Source: Notospermus geniculatus
Taxonomy: Eukaryota; Nemertea; Pilidiophora; Heteronemertea; Lineidae
Assembly (NCBI GenBank): GCA_002633025.1
Contig: NMRB01000436.1
Span: forward strand, 271,508-335,507
Direction of reading: 5' to 3'
DNA: 64,000 nt
The translations under genes and the position numbers were made by a program. Below the pieces are notes generated by a model. It was not told the origin of the DNA, made no database searches, and was given only the letters and a program-made list of their open reading frames with translations. Positions 20,496-33,161 of the stretch are shown piece after piece; positions within the stretch are counted from its first letter, which is position 1, and each line of letters opens with the position of its first letter.

Positions 20496-20596
20496 CTTAA
20501 TGCATCGGTTATTCTTGTGTCTTCAAAGGCAAGCGTGACGGCAAACAATCCAGCTAACAAAACATACCGAAGCTTTATCACAAACTCCTGATGCAT
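20496..20596 (-). CDS. Calcitonin-type precursor, exon 1 (start codon and signal peptide), copy A
   Basis: The ATG at 20596 opens a signal peptide: MHQEFVIKLR, a hydrophobic core YVLLAGLFAVTLA, then the acidic FEDTRITD. Cleavage is most likely after TLA. The donor (ttaag|gtaatt) follows 20496 at phase 2. An upstream acceptor (tatttttcag) before 20625 indicates that this exon starts in the 5' UTR and that an untranslated first exon lies further upstream. Joined with exons 2-4 the precursor is 145 residues: signal, two helical propeptide segments, mature peptide, short tail. Confidence 0.8.
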
Positions 20597-23012
20597 CGTG
20601 TTACTCGCTTTCCTCACTTATTATTCTGAAAAATACAAGATTACAGGAGAATTAGAAAAATCTGGGCCACCTTCTCCTGAAAAACGGGCGATCTTAGATT
20701 CGCTACAAGCGCTACACACCACATAGTTTGAGTTATGCGAAGTCAAGGTTTGCAAAACACCCTCCAGTCACGGTGTACAGTGTTGTAGGTGAAAAAAGCA
20801 CCACCCATCCGCTGTTAAAAGTATCAAAATGTACAGCGTGGGGGATTCCTCTTCGGTAAAGGTGTGCCCGTCTATCTTAGGGGCTAGTGTTCTGATGACT
20901 GCATTAGCACATCCAGAGGCAATGTACAGGTAAACTGAGCTACAGGTCTACATCTTGTCCTTAACCACAATCATGTTGCCATTCAACGGTCAAAGAATCA
21001 GGGAAGTATCAACTTAGAAAGACTCCCTCACCGGAAGCAGTTCTGGTTATCCGAAGGGCAGCCAACATCCGACAGTTGACATTAATAACAAATCGAAGCA
21101 ATTACAAAACAAGCAAGCATTAATCAATCGGTGTCAGTAAAAACGATATGCACGTCCAGCAGTAATTGCCTTGGCTGTGTTCTGACGAAGTCTTAAAATG
21201 ATATTGTCCAAGCCGATCGGCTATCGCTAATTAACCAAGCAACATGATCCCACTTCCTATTACGATACGCCGGGAATTGAGCGGAAAATGACAACAGTTC
21301 TCCATTCTTCTGGAGCACTGGAGGAAAGAACGTTGTCGTGACGTCATAGTGTTACTGCATCGTGATTGGTCGTTGGCAACAACAGTCCCGCATAAGCTAA
21401 ATTTATCGACGGTAAGTGGACACCAAGGGGAAAAAACGCTGTGTTGTACCAAAAACGCTGACAAGTCAGTCGTTTTGGAGGGGTAAAACAAAGGTGAATG
21501 GCATTTCAATCTGTCGATGAATCGATGACAAATCGGACTCGGGAGGCCAGAGAGCGTCGTCATACATGTAACCAAAAGAACATGTAACCTTGTTCGAACT
21601 GCGCATCAAGACGTGTTTACATTGTAATTTGCAATCCTGAAGTCCCCGTGATATCAAATATTTAAACGTCAACTTGTCACAAAAGTGTCGACAATTTTCA
21701 TTGAAGATACACAATTTTATCTTGCATAATCATAAGAGGGGGAGGTGGGATTTACTAGAATACGGAGGACGTTGTTTCGTTTGAATATTTGCCGGGAACT
21801 TGCAAGTCGGCTAAGTCAGGGAAAATGTAGGAAACTGCGATAGGAGGAGAGCTACCTAACGGGTAATCAGTCCCAAAGAAAGAGTATCACAGGACAGTCA
21901 GGAGCTCACAACGGTACGGAAGAACGAGTGACTGCAGACGAGAAAAAGAGCGAAACCTATCGTTTGGTGCGACAGGAAGTGAGTTAGTGCGCATGTGCAC
22001 AGCTGCGTACCTATTACCGTCCTCTTGGGAGAACATTTCCGCCGCGCTCGCATCAGATTTTTTTACATAACCTGAACAGGCCTGGTCTGTGCTACCAGAC
22101 AGCATGCATATTTTGGACCTGAAAGAAACCACAAGTAGGAGTTATTGCGATCAGTGTGTCATCTCCGATGTCTGTACGGTCCGCAAAAAGGGCGAACGAA
22201 AAACACATCTAGCTAGGTAGCTAGAATCCCAGGCGAGGTAACAAGTATGTCTCGATCTGCTATGTTCGATTAAAAGCAAACAATACTGCAGTATTGCCTT
22301 CAAATATCCTCTCAGCCTTCACCATTCCATTTCGGCAGCGAATACTCACAGATCAACGGACGGATGCAACTGCTTTTGGCTCGAAATCAGGCAGTGTAAA
22401 GGCCAATTCATACTTCACCCTCTTGCGCTTTGCGCTTGTCCTATGTTTATGTGTGGTAGCCTACCAACAATAAAAATTACTTTTTCTATGACGCACTCAC
22501 ATAGGAAACGGACAAGCGCAAAGCGCAAAACGCAAAGTATGAATCTACCTTTAACGATAAGACTGTCCCGGAACACTTGCAGACGCTAATGCGGCTTAAA
22601 CTACATGCGTGTACGAGAGGAGTGCCCCATAACGGCGATGCTATGTTTTTTATAATTCTTCTGGGAAAATCCTCAACAAATATGGCTCCAACTTAATATG
22701 AAGCAGAAGTGCGCTAAGGGCGTAAACCAAGGGATAAAACAAGGATGGAAATGAACGCTAAGGAGATTTAGCCGTGATACCCTGTCTCCGATCCTGACGG
22801 ACTCAGTGGCACCTTTGTTCCACCTGACGGCGGATCCTTCACAAGGATATTGGTGCCTTATCCCTTGACATCTTCTGACCTCACCTTGTATCATTTGCGT
22901 TCTTATTTCCGCATCTTCTTTTAGAAAAAAACCATGACAATGCGTGGATTATACGTTTGTTGGTCAGTCACGGTCGGCCGGTAACATAACCACTCCGGAT
23001 GTTGATACTTAC

Positions 23013-23102
23013 TGGACGTTTTCCAAATCATCGTCAATTTCGCCGAGGACTTGTTTTACGCGACCGATCTCCGCTCTTTTCGATGTGAGTTCTTTGTGTT
23101 GC
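23013..23102 (-). CDS. Calcitonin-type precursor exon 2, duplicated copy B
   Basis: Identical in coding sequence and splice sites to 18253-18342. It lies in the second copy of the tandem duplication. Its donor could splice in frame to exon 3 (14955) or to exon 2 copy A (18342), since all are phase 2. No third or fourth exon is present within the duplication, so copy B cannot make a hormone without using the downstream exons. Confidence 0.7.
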
Positions 23103-24024
23103 CTGCAAGAAAAAAGACGACAGGATATTAGACTTACGAAAAATCTCTTCGTTGTGAAGATTATTTTACTCCTGAGCACTGTTGATGGAAGTCTCGCCAG
23201 TTTCAAGACATTGTGATGCTGGATTTCGTCATCTAACTGAATACACCCCAGCTGACGAGCCAGGACCGTGGTACACGGCCAAATTCGTCATCAATTTTTC
23301 TCAGTATTCTCAATAAAAGCTGACATGTGGGTCCTTACATTTAAAACCTAAAGAATTTGTATTTTCCGAAAATCGTACAGAATATTTGACCGTCTACGAC
23401 CGGTGTAACGTCTATCAGTGTTTCTCTGTGTGAATTTCCCCCTCATTGTGCTGATTGACCAGTCGTGGTCTCTAGAGCTGTTCCCAATATAATGAAGGAA
23501 ACACTGAAAAACGGGGAACATTGGCAGATGCTACACCGGGATTACTTGTAATCCAACCCTGATATGGCTCTCTAATCTTCATTTGTCGTTTGTAATAACC
23601 TAACTTAATCCACAGTCTCATTGTGTCTCATCATTCCGATGGCATTGAAAAGTCGGATTAGAGAGACATGAAAGGAATGGAAGCTGTCATTCCTAAATCT
23701 CTCACGTGGTTAGACCAAATCGCATTGAAAATGGTGAAACCAATAATCGCTGGAAAGTAAGTCGTCAAGGTTTTGTCAAATTCTTGTAAAACTGTTCGGT
23801 GAGACCTGTGTTCACCAAATTTTAGACATCAGAGAGCAAACTTGCGTGAGAAAACTCGTAGGGCTCGATTCCACCAGCTATGGCGTCGGCGTTCGAATCA
23901 CTTCTGTGTTGAGTCCAGTGACTGTTTTCACTGCAGTTCGGCGCTGACGCGAAAGTGCGGTTGAAACAATCAATGGACTCGACATAGAAGTGATTCTAAC
24001 GCCGACGCCATATTATGCTGGTGG

Positions 24025-24797
24025 CATTACAAGAAGTTTCTTCAACGAGCGATGACGTCATCAGCCTAATGGTTAAGCAGTGCATTTTCCGGGTATTTTT
24101 ACTGATCAAAGTTATTTTATTCGAAACAGAGTGGCGATCGTAAACCAGTTCGCTCGGGAAATAAAAGTTTTGGATGTTCTCTACGTCCATACTGCTTCTG
24201 GGATTTTTCTGATTTTATCCTCCGCCGTCATTATCCTTGTTTTGAAACCCTGTTGAATGCCATTTTAATGGTAAAATCGGGGATTCCCTCGAAAAACAGC
24301 AGAGTGTCTGGGGATTCCCCAATGATAAACAATTTACGAGGGGTGGAATTAATCTGGTTCGACCGTATATCAAAGGCTTTGATATTTCTTCAGACATCAG
24401 TGAAAATTTCATTTTGATCAGTTGTGCCTTTGTCCCGTCAATTTTGTCTTGAAAATCTCAACCTGCAGTGCTGACATGGACTAGTCCATTATTCAGAGGG
24501 GTGATGGTTGTTCGTCCAAAAATCCAGGCTATCCACTAGCTTGAATTTAAGGACTCCCCGCCTCGAAAACCCGAAAACAGCATTAGGCCTCGTCCGGAAC
24601 CCCTGATAAAACCCATTTGGCCCATATTTGTTTTGGCTGTGGCATTCTTATCGTGACATCGACTGCGAAAGCCTCAGACACCGCGCCATGGCTATTGTAA
24701 TAGGTGAGTCCATCGAGTCCACTGTGTTCTAATTTTAGAATCGAATGACTTCAGTGATCTAAGAATAGATCAACTCCGCGTGAAACTTCTTGTAATG
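24025..24797. mobile_element. 773-bp TIR element inserted without target duplication
   Basis: Ends CATTACAAGAAGTTTC and inverse, a 16-bp TIR. Copy A of the tandem duplication has the uninterrupted site ggtggaatcgag, and copy B has ggtgg-element-aatcgag. The boundary is therefore exact and shows no duplicated target bases. No coding sequence recognised. Confidence 0.8.
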
Positions 24798-26025
24798 AAT
24801 CGAGCCCCATGGAACGACGCCTTTAGCCAAACGTCAGTCATGTCAGTTGACTCATTTACACAGCAGTATAGCGTCGTCCTGAACCAAAGAGTCGTGATTC
24901 CCCTTACCTATTTGGACAGGAGTCCCTCCCGATGACAGCTGAACAGATGCTCATCGGATCAAGTTACCGGTGGAACAATATTTAACCCAATCAAATAAAG
25001 AGGGATGGAAAGGCCGAAGGAGATAATTGATCGTTTGATCACGTGACCGGTGTGAGCAAACTTGGAAAGGCGCAGTACGTGGACGTTTTCTGGACATGAG
25101 TGTACACGTTCTTGTACTCCGTTGGTATGCAGAGACTTTCGGCAGAACGCTTCCATAGACACAAAAGACTGGGGTTGTAATCGGCAAGTGTAGGCCTACC
25201 ACAGAGAAGGAATAAAGGCGGTGGCAGACTGGCGCGTAAGCAACGCGTCGGGAAAGCGTTCAACCAATCAGGGAGGCGGTAGCACGAACCGAAACACCTA
25301 CCGAAGAATCTGATTGGCGGATCGCCTGCACGACGCGTCGCGTAAGCACTAGTCTGTCACCGGGAATGGAAGTCCTCAATCAGTACAAAAGCCATGTGCC
25401 AAAGGCTTAATCCACTAGGACAAAACACGCCAACTCTGATTCCAGGGACGTGTTCCTCCTGTCACACCTGTATTGTTGTAGGCAGGCATGTAAGAAGCCA
25501 CTTCCTTCGCTGTAACACGATGTGGCGGTTTTCATGCACGTTCCGAAGCACATCTACGTGATCTACAGTCTGACAAGATCATCTTCTGACTTTTATCAAC
25601 CAACATGATGAGACTCGATCCGAATGCTGTCGAATGGTTAGGAGAGTTCTTCCTTTCCCCGCTTCGTAGGGAAGTAAGGGTCAATTCATATCGACTCGCC
25701 GGCCATTATGCGGATCGGAAACCGCAGGGTCCATACACAGCATCTTCCGCATACTGGTTGTCGATGAATTCGTCTTCCGACTTCCATCGATGAATTCGTC
25801 TTCCGACTTCCATCGAGAGTGTACTATCAACCGTCCTTGCGTTGGAGTTCTTTCATCATGTTCATTGAAATAGTGCCCTGGTTGAGTCGGTGGAGTGGGC
25901 TGGCGCACCAACTACGAGGTCAACAAGAAAGCAATCATCGGCCTGGATGTTAGGCCGTACCAAGACCGTACCAGGGTGGGATGATAGAGTTGAGTTCAAC
26001 CATCAAGAATTGAGAGAGTAATTAC

Positions 26026-26126
26026 CTTAATGCATCGGTTATTCTTGTGTCTTCAAAGGCAAGCGTGACGGCAAACAATCCAGCTAACAAAACATACCGA
26101 AGCTTTATCACAAACTCCTGATGCAT
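26026..26126 (-). CDS. Calcitonin-type precursor exon 1, duplicated copy B (signal peptide)
   Basis: Same start codon, same 33 codons and same donor as copy A, with the upstream acceptor at 26156. It is either an alternative first coding exon of the same gene or the other allele placed in tandem by the assembler. Confidence 0.7.
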
Positions 26127-28261
26127 CGTGTTACTCGCTTTCCTCACTTGTTATTCTGAAAAATACAAGATTACAGGAGAATTAGAAAAATTTGGGCCAC
26201 CTTCTCCTGAAAAAGGGCGATATTAGATTCGCTACAGGCGCTACACACCACATAGTTTGAGTTATGCGAAGTCAAGTTTGCAAAACACCCTCCAGTCACG
26301 GTGTACAGTGTTGTAGGTGAAAAAAGCACCACCCATCCGCTGTCAAAAGTATCAAAATGTACAGCGTGGGGGATTCCTCTTCGGTAAAGGTGTGCCCGTC
26401 TATCTTAGGGGCTAGTGTTCTGATGACTGCATTAGCACACCCAGAGGCAATGTACAGGTAAACTGAGCTACAGGTCTACATCTTGTCCTTAACCACAATC
26501 ATGTTGCCATTCAACGGTCAAAGAATCAGGGAAGTATCAACTTAGAAAGACTCCCTCATCGGAAGCAGTTCTGGTTATCCGAAGGGCAGCCAACATCCGA
26601 CAGTTGACATTAATAACAAATCGAAGCAATTACAAAACAAGCAAGCATTAATCAATCGGTGTCAGTAAAAACGATATGCACGTCCAGCAGTAATTGCCTT
26701 GCCTGTGTTCTGACGAAGTCTTAAAATGATCTTGTCCAAGCCGATCGGCTATCGCTAATTAACCAAGCAACATGATCCCACTTCCTATTACGATACGCCG
26801 GGAATTGGGCGGAAAATGACAACAGTTCTCCATTCTTCTGGAGCACTGGAGGAAAGAACGTTGTCGTGACGTCATAGTGTGTTACTGCATCGTGATTGGT
26901 CGTTGGCAACAACAGTCCCGCAGAAGCTAAATTTATCGACGGTAAGTGGACACCAAGGGGAAAAAACGCTGTGTTGTACCAAAAACGCTGACAAGTCAGT
27001 CGTTTTGGAGGGGTAAAACAAAGGTGAATGGCATTTCAATCTGTCGATGAATCGATGACAAATCGGACTCGGGAGGCCAGAGAGCGTTGTCATACATGTA
27101 ACCAAAAGAACATGTAACCTTGTTCGAACTGCGCATCAAGACGCGTTTACATTGTAATTTGTAATCCTGAACTCCCCGTGATATCAAATATTTAAACGTC
27201 AACTTGTCACAAAAGTGTCGACAATTTTCATTGAAGATACACAATTTTATCTTGCATAATCATACCATACAACATCTTGTATCAACACGTTAGGCGATTA
27301 TCAGAGATTCCCATTTTATATGCGTGTCAATGTTCACACCATCAAAATGTCAAGACGAACTGAATAGGCCTACCTTTCCTGACAACATAATCAGCTTCTT
27401 TGGGTGCGCGAAAGGTGAGTAGCAGTTTAATAGCTTGTAAAAGTGCATGTACCTTACAAGAAAAGCATATTTTGTTTTCCAATGCCTAGGTGTGGCTTAC
27501 ATTCAGTTGAATCTGACTTCGTAGTTGTGAAGTCTTCAACCAATATGACGATCAAGTACTTGTGATGTCGCAACGGCCGCAACGACGGTCATCGATGATG
27601 CCTTCCACTGTCAAAGCTTACTCGAGCAACAGCTGAATCATTGCTGTCGCAGGCCTAACCGGTGTAACATCTGCCAGTGTTCCCCTCCTGTTGTCTGACG
27701 GAATAAGCAGCGACTTGACAATAGGGGACACAGAAACAAACATGTCGATCTATCTGCCAGCGTTTCCCAAACAATAAGGGGACACACTCACCCACAGAAA
27801 CACTGGCAGATACAACACCTGGCCATTGCGAAAACTCACTGTCTGTTTTACTGAAAATACTAGTACGAGGGCACGTCTTGATAACAGCCCAATGGCAGGT
27901 CAGGACCCAACCCGTCCTGCCAACAGCACCACTTGACATCAGTCGTCGCCATACCAAATATATCATTTGATATTGTCCATGAGAGTATCAAATTATAAGT
28001 CACGTGCTTTGTCAACAACTCTGATTGTTTTCCAATCTTAGAACATCAGAGTTTATGAATATTTGGTCAACAATTGATTTCTGACAAGTCGTGAATAGAA
28101 ATTTGAGAGGACTCGTACCGAATTTGGTCATAGATCATTACAACCTGAGTGTAGTCTAACCTTGGGGTGCTCGTACCTAACACGAGATACTGAATGATAA
28201 GCGTGGACGTCATGTTTAGTCATGACCGTACCACGCATGTTGGAAAACGGTAGGACTTGTA

Positions 28262-28492
28262 TTTTAGGAAAAACTGGTGTCCATTTACTTTTGACCAAGA
28301 CTATTGTTATCTATGTTTAATACGATGGTACGTGTTTTGGGCGAAACCCTCGGGCAGCTTCTGTTTCAATGAAGCAAACCGTTGAAGTACATGTAACTTT
28401 TAGAACTTAGCAGTAATGCCAAGCACGTACCATCACGTACAAATAACACGTACAGTCTTGCTTAAAAGTAAATGGGCACCAGTTTTTCTTGG
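28262..28492. mobile_element. Foldback element related to the GTACACCC..TCAAAAGTAAAT family
   Basis: aaaaactggtgtccatttac at the left is inverted at 28458-28490 (taaatgggcaccagttttt). Confidence 0.55.
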
Positions 28493-29512
28493 ACTTCTCA
28501 AAAATCATACAGGTCTGGTAAACGTCACGAAATCTAAACTCCCGCAGCATGTTGTGAAAAGAAGCTATTTTTGTAACACCGACCAGGAACAAATGGAACG
28601 TGCTTTCTGATTGGTAAGTGATTAAAAGTAACCAATGGCATATCGTGTTGCAATCTGATGAATCCAATCAAAAACAACGTAATGTCACTGTCATAATTCG
28701 CTCAAAAGACGAGCGAGGCAGGATATTTGACAATAAAGAACGTCGCCTAGCTATCAAGGGAGGTAAAAATGGTCTCAGTATGAGACTGGTGCCGAAATTT
28801 CAGATTTTTTTTTGGACCAAGACCTAAGACTATTGCAAAGAAATGAGGAGAATGATAAAGACTTACCAATCACAGATTCTCAATCCCACGAAACTCGACA
28901 GTCTCCCACTAATAACGACCAAACATACACTGAATTTTGGTAGTTGTACCTGGATAATTTATACTCTGATAAACTACCCCTCGGCCAATCACAGCTGACC
29001 TTATCCACGAGTGTCCGCGTCAAACAATGAAGGATTTTCATGAATGATGCATTTGTCAAGAAGAACACACTTCAAGTTCCAGTCCACTCTGATTTGGTTG
29101 GCGATAACGTCCATTTTTGTAAAGAAACTACAATAAATACATATGGTTACCGTGAGCAACGTCACCTGAAACGTGATTTTCAGGTAGTCTCACTCATATA
29201 ATACGTGGTCACCAGTGTAGTGCACACAGAAATAGTACATGATTCCAAGTGTGCGAGACTGAAACAAGTGGCCTGTCAAGGACGAGTGAGTCCAGGCCAA
29301 CTTTACCAAACTTTTACATACACCCACCATACAATACACTACACAAAGGTTGCCCAAAGAAATGTTACCGGGGGTAAATCAACAGCCATATTTAAGAGAT
29401 TCATAAGTTAGCAAATAAACCCTTTATCCAATGTTGGTCCATCCTCTGATATCAAGATAGCACGTCATAATATCAATACCAATATTTCGCCACAAATTAC
29501 GATGGTATTTGG

Positions 29513-29878
29513 ATGATTAATAACCAGTATTATTGTAATGATCGGAGACGTGAAGATAGGCTACGTCATTCCTCCCTCCACTCCCCTAATCAGAGACGAG
29601 TTGATAATGTTTATGAGCTTGATTCCCAGAAAGGATGTGGTATGACATCATTTATCAGAGTTAAAGTCGGAAATTCCTGGATTTCAAAATCAAGGGGCTT
29701 CCCCCTTCGGCACACTCGGCAAAAAGCGTCGTTTGAATTTGTTATACCTGCAGATAGGAAATTTAAACTCCCTTTAACATGTTTGAAGAGGGACACCACA
29801 GTAAGACAGCAGATTGACCTTCGTATTGTGGGCCTATCTTCCCTCGGAGAGATCAATATCTCATTTGCTATTAATTAA
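29513..29878 (+). CDS. Unidentified 121-codon ORF
   Basis: Open frame from ATG 29513 to TAA 29876-29878. I do not recognise it. The second half alternates hydrophobic and polar residues (ASFEFVIPADRKFKLPL, QIDLRIVG, INISFAIN), which could be beta strands. There are no clear splice sites and no neighbour that suggests a function. It lies between copies of one TIR motif (28455 and 30145) and could be part of a transposon. Confidence 0.25.
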   Translation: MINNQYYCNDRRREDRLRHSSLHSPNQRRVDNVYELDSQKGCGMTSFIRVKVGNSWISKSRGFPLRHTRQKASFEFVIPADRKFKLPLTCLKRDTTVRQQIDLRIVGLSSLGEINISFAIN

Positions 29879-29941
29879 GACAGAAGTCATTGAGTGTAGG
29901 ATACCTGCTGATTGCTTCTGTCTTTATCTGCGTCAAATGTA

Positions 29942-30148
29942 GATGTACACCCTAGGTCAAAACTAAATGCCCTCTTACACTTCTTCACGTTCATTTTCAT
30001 CAGTGAAGCACAGACATGAACATCGTCGTCGAAAAGTTTCTGGTCTGTTATTCAAATGGTGGTCTTCATGTCCAAATTAGTGCATCATTGAATTCGTGGG
30101 GCATCCAGAAGAATGGATGGGCATTTACTTTAGACTGAGAGTGTACAC
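29942..30148. mobile_element. Short TIR element, GTACACCC family
   Basis: gtacaccctaggtcaaaact and inverse (gggcatttactttagactga then gagtgtac) with about 150 bp between. Confidence 0.6.
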
Positions 30149-30200
30149 TACATTGAGGGAGGTGTTTCCTTAATTAAATTTAGAGAAGCAATTATCACAA

Positions 30201-30410
30201 CTACGTCGTATTGATATACATGTACATCGATTTCAGGGCGCTGTGCTGCTTCTTTGCAAATGAATCTGGGTGTGATCCAAACGTAGATTCCGCCGATTCC
30301 AAGGTATATGTACAAGTTTTCCTGTCACACCGACCTAGAGCTCTGACATTTATTTTGTAACAGCCTGTATTGACTGGGACACGGCTGAACTTGGTCTCAG
30401 CCACTTTCAC
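30201..30410 (-). CDS. Unidentified 69-codon ORF
   Basis: Minus-strand open frame with a cysteine pair (GRCDRKTC) and fairly balanced composition (TGCYKINVRALG). Not recognised, no good splice acceptor seen, no homologous copy in the window. It may be a chance ORF. Confidence 0.15.
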   Translation of the reverse strand: MKVAETKFSRVPVNTGCYKINVRALGRCDRKTCTYTLESAESTFGSHPDSFAKKQHSALKSMYMYINTT

Positions 30411-31857
30411 ACAGCCAATAACGTGTAATAAGTATAATTCTTTCCATTATTTAATTACCGCTAGTTAATACGGCGGGTTAACTGGATTATCTTCACAACG
30501 ATTTCATTTTAACAGCGTAGAGATACGGAATTGACTCGAATTAGATTAATTCCGTTCTCTGATCTCACCTCCGCAGAGAGTGCGCGATGGGTCCATTTTA
30601 ACTCGGTCAGTTTTTCAAGAAATCTTTCATTAATTTCCACCAATCATGGGCCTTATGACTTTTCTCTGCGAAGCGTCCTGCCAATTTGGTGAATCATCCT
30701 TTTCTCTGGGGTTCCCCCGTTTTAGAAATCCTTGGACAGCAATATCTATGACGTCATTGAGTTTAAGAACTGCCCAATGTCCCCCCCCCCCTCACAGTAA
30801 CCCTATTGAAAGTCATGGTCTCTCTAGATATTATGTGGCGTGATCAAAAGCAGTAGAATGTTTGGCCACATCTCCTAGTTCACCCCATATAAAGGAGATA
30901 GTTCATCCCATATAAAGGAGGTAACTACGTGAGAGAGACGATGTGCTCTGAGTCCAATGGTACTTCAGGGGAACGTTCGACTTCTTTGTCCTAATGCTAA
31001 GATACCGGTTTGACCAAATCTGTGGTATTTAAGTCGTGCGGATGGAGATCATGCATTGTCTCGTTGAGACGAAGAAGATCTCAGTTTGGAGATATAGAGA
31101 GGTTTAGAAACTTGCATCCCTACGAAAGATTATAAGACTTCTGATACTGAGTTGGCCCAAACTCGAAAAACGGGCCAAAACTTTACGAACTTCAGATTGA
31201 ACACGATGTCCCTTTATCCTGGACAAGAACCATGTGTCAGAAAAAAAGCAACTTCATACAGAAATGTCCTGGATAACCTATAGCCCTCGCTCCTCTCACA
31301 GACTTAGTACTTCGAGAATGTCACCTCCATTCAACGTTGCCTCTGACATCAGGAACCCAGTTAACTTTTTTCGCGAAGAAAAACTTCCCTCGACAGATTC
31401 CGATGGGCATATGGTATCATATGGTCAAAACGACATATACTGTTGCATCTTAATTCTGGCCTTATAGCCATCACCTCTCTCGGGTCGACGACTTCAAACG
31501 GTCAGTTCCCACCTTTGATGTGACCCTCCCAGCCATGTGATCTGAGCACATTTGAGGATTAAATGCAGGTATAAAGGGGCTATACCTAAAGGCTGGCGGA
31601 AAAATCTCTCTGAATCACGCAGTTGCTGCACTTTTGTTCATTACAAGAGAAAGGTCAGTGTGAACTCGTGTTATGTTTGTGCCTTGTTTGTGTGTTTGTT
31701 GTTTGTCTTGGCTTGATCTCAGCTGAGATTTGCTGGCAATCCTGCCAATGTTGAGTATAGCCTCCATCAGAATCACGCACCTCCTTCTCGCCCAAAGTAG
31801 CCTCTACTACGTAACAAAGAGTTAAAGCACTGTCCCAACCGGATGATATCAAAATCA

Positions 31858-32015
31858 GGACTTAAAGCGGACTATTCGCGCCGAGTCAAAGATTCCGCAG
31901 AACAGTTTCCGGAGCGGCCGCCGCAATGCATTTACCAGTTGTTGTTACGAATAAAACGGGTTGTTTTATTATTTTTCGTTCACTTTGGACAGACGCGAAC
32001 AATCCGCTTTAAATG
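31858..32015. mobile_element. Foldback MITE (TTAAAGCGGACTATTCGCG ends)
   Basis: ttaaagcggactattcgcg and inverse (gcgaacaatccgctttaa). TTAA at both ends. Confidence 0.65.
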
Positions 32016-32330
32016 GCTTGCCTACGCGTTGGCGATGATCCACGCGAGAGTTTTCTCTTGAGAGTTGGCTCTCAGTGGGTTATTCATCATTGTTGGTTTC
32101 CTTACGGCTTACGCTGAGAACATGACACAAACGAAGAGTTTCAAAAAGGCACTGCCCACCATCGGATGATAACAAATAGGAAGTCAACTTCCACAATTTC
32201 GCAAATTTTCCACCCCAACCGGGGTCTTCCTCAGGCACTTTTCAGTTGGAGAAACCAGAAAAGACTCTTGTGCGTTTATTTCTTTGCCCACCATCGGATG
32301 AGATCAAAATGAGAACTTTTGCTTACGTTT

Positions 32331-32675
32331 TGGCGCTGCTCCACGTTCTCGTCCGAGTTGGCTCTCAATGGGTAATTCAGCATTGCTGGTTTCGTTACAG
32401 CTTTACCAATGGGACAAATGACTGCCCATAGTTTCTACGGGTGAATTGCCCATAGAGAGCCAACTCGCGCCTGAAAACTCTCACATGGAACAGCGCCCTT
32501 AAGGCGCCTCTCCACGTGAGAGTTTTCTTGCGCAAGTTGGCTCTCTATGGGCAATTCAACTGCGAGCAGTTGTTTGTGTCATTGGTCCCAGCGTAAGCCG
32601 TGAGGAACAAATAATGGTGAATTGCCCATTGTGAGCCAACTTCTGCAAGAAAACTCTCACGTGGAGAGGCGCCTT
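32331..32675. mobile_element. Two abutting foldback MITEs, CACGTGAGAGTTTTC family
   Basis: The commonest element in the window. Consensus ends are AGGCGC(T)GCTCCACGTGAGAG; inner arms are gttggctctctatgggcaat and inverse. The copy at 32501-32675 has TTA on both sides of AGGCGCC...GGCGCCT, as for PIF/Harbinger-type MITEs. A left-half copy lies at 32034-32125. Other copies are listed separately. Confidence 0.75.
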
Positions 32676-33061
32676 TACGACTTGGTAAGCCACATCTCAG
32701 CGGTTGTCAACAAATCACAACGGAGTCGACATCAGACATCACATCGGAACGTTGACTAAATCCCCACTCACTTCAGGCAAACCTCCTGCATTTATGTCTT
32801 AAATATGAAGTGAAATCTTGAGTCCGAACGTAAGCCGTAAGCCAAGCCGATGTCTAGAGGCTTAGAAGATAAAGCATAAGAGGTTGTAGACAGCTAGCAT
32901 TAGACTAAGACTGGCTAAACGATTTCTGCTGAATGCTATTTTTATAGCTAATGTATCAATTTGAAAATGAGTGGTGGTTTTGTTTTTGTTCTTTAACTGA
33001 TGGAAATGCATGCGACTTGGTGATAAGGTTGCTGCTGAGGGGATACGACACTCTGCTATTT

Positions 33062-33161
33062 CATCATCTGATACCAATGTGCATCATCTGCTACCAATGT
33101 GCATCTTCTGATACCAATGTGCATCATCTGGTACCAATATGCATCATCTGATACCAATGTG
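33062..33161 (+). repeat. 20-bp tandem repeat, five units
   Basis: Unit catcatctgataccaatgtg with one or two substitutions per unit. Confidence 0.85.

Larger units (their letters stand above)
17107..21733. repeat. Tandem duplication 1, copy A
   Basis: Direct duplicate of 21734-27263. It starts gagggggaggtgggattt and ends gcataatcat. Most of it matches at a few percent divergence. The segment 17332-17570 is unrelated to the equivalent part of copy B and ends at the unknown base 17571, suggesting an assembly join. Confidence 0.9.
21734..27263. repeat. Tandem duplication 1, copy B
   Basis: Second direct copy. It differs from copy A by a 773-bp insertion (24025-24797), loss of about 47 bp near 25400 and scattered substitutions. 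It carries the duplicate calcitonin exons 1 and 2. Confidence 0.9.

Noticed and set aside
30886-30920. Paired CArG-like boxes (CCATATAAAGG twice)
   Set aside because: The A/T run is seven bases, not the six of a true CArG box, and no gene start is visible nearby.
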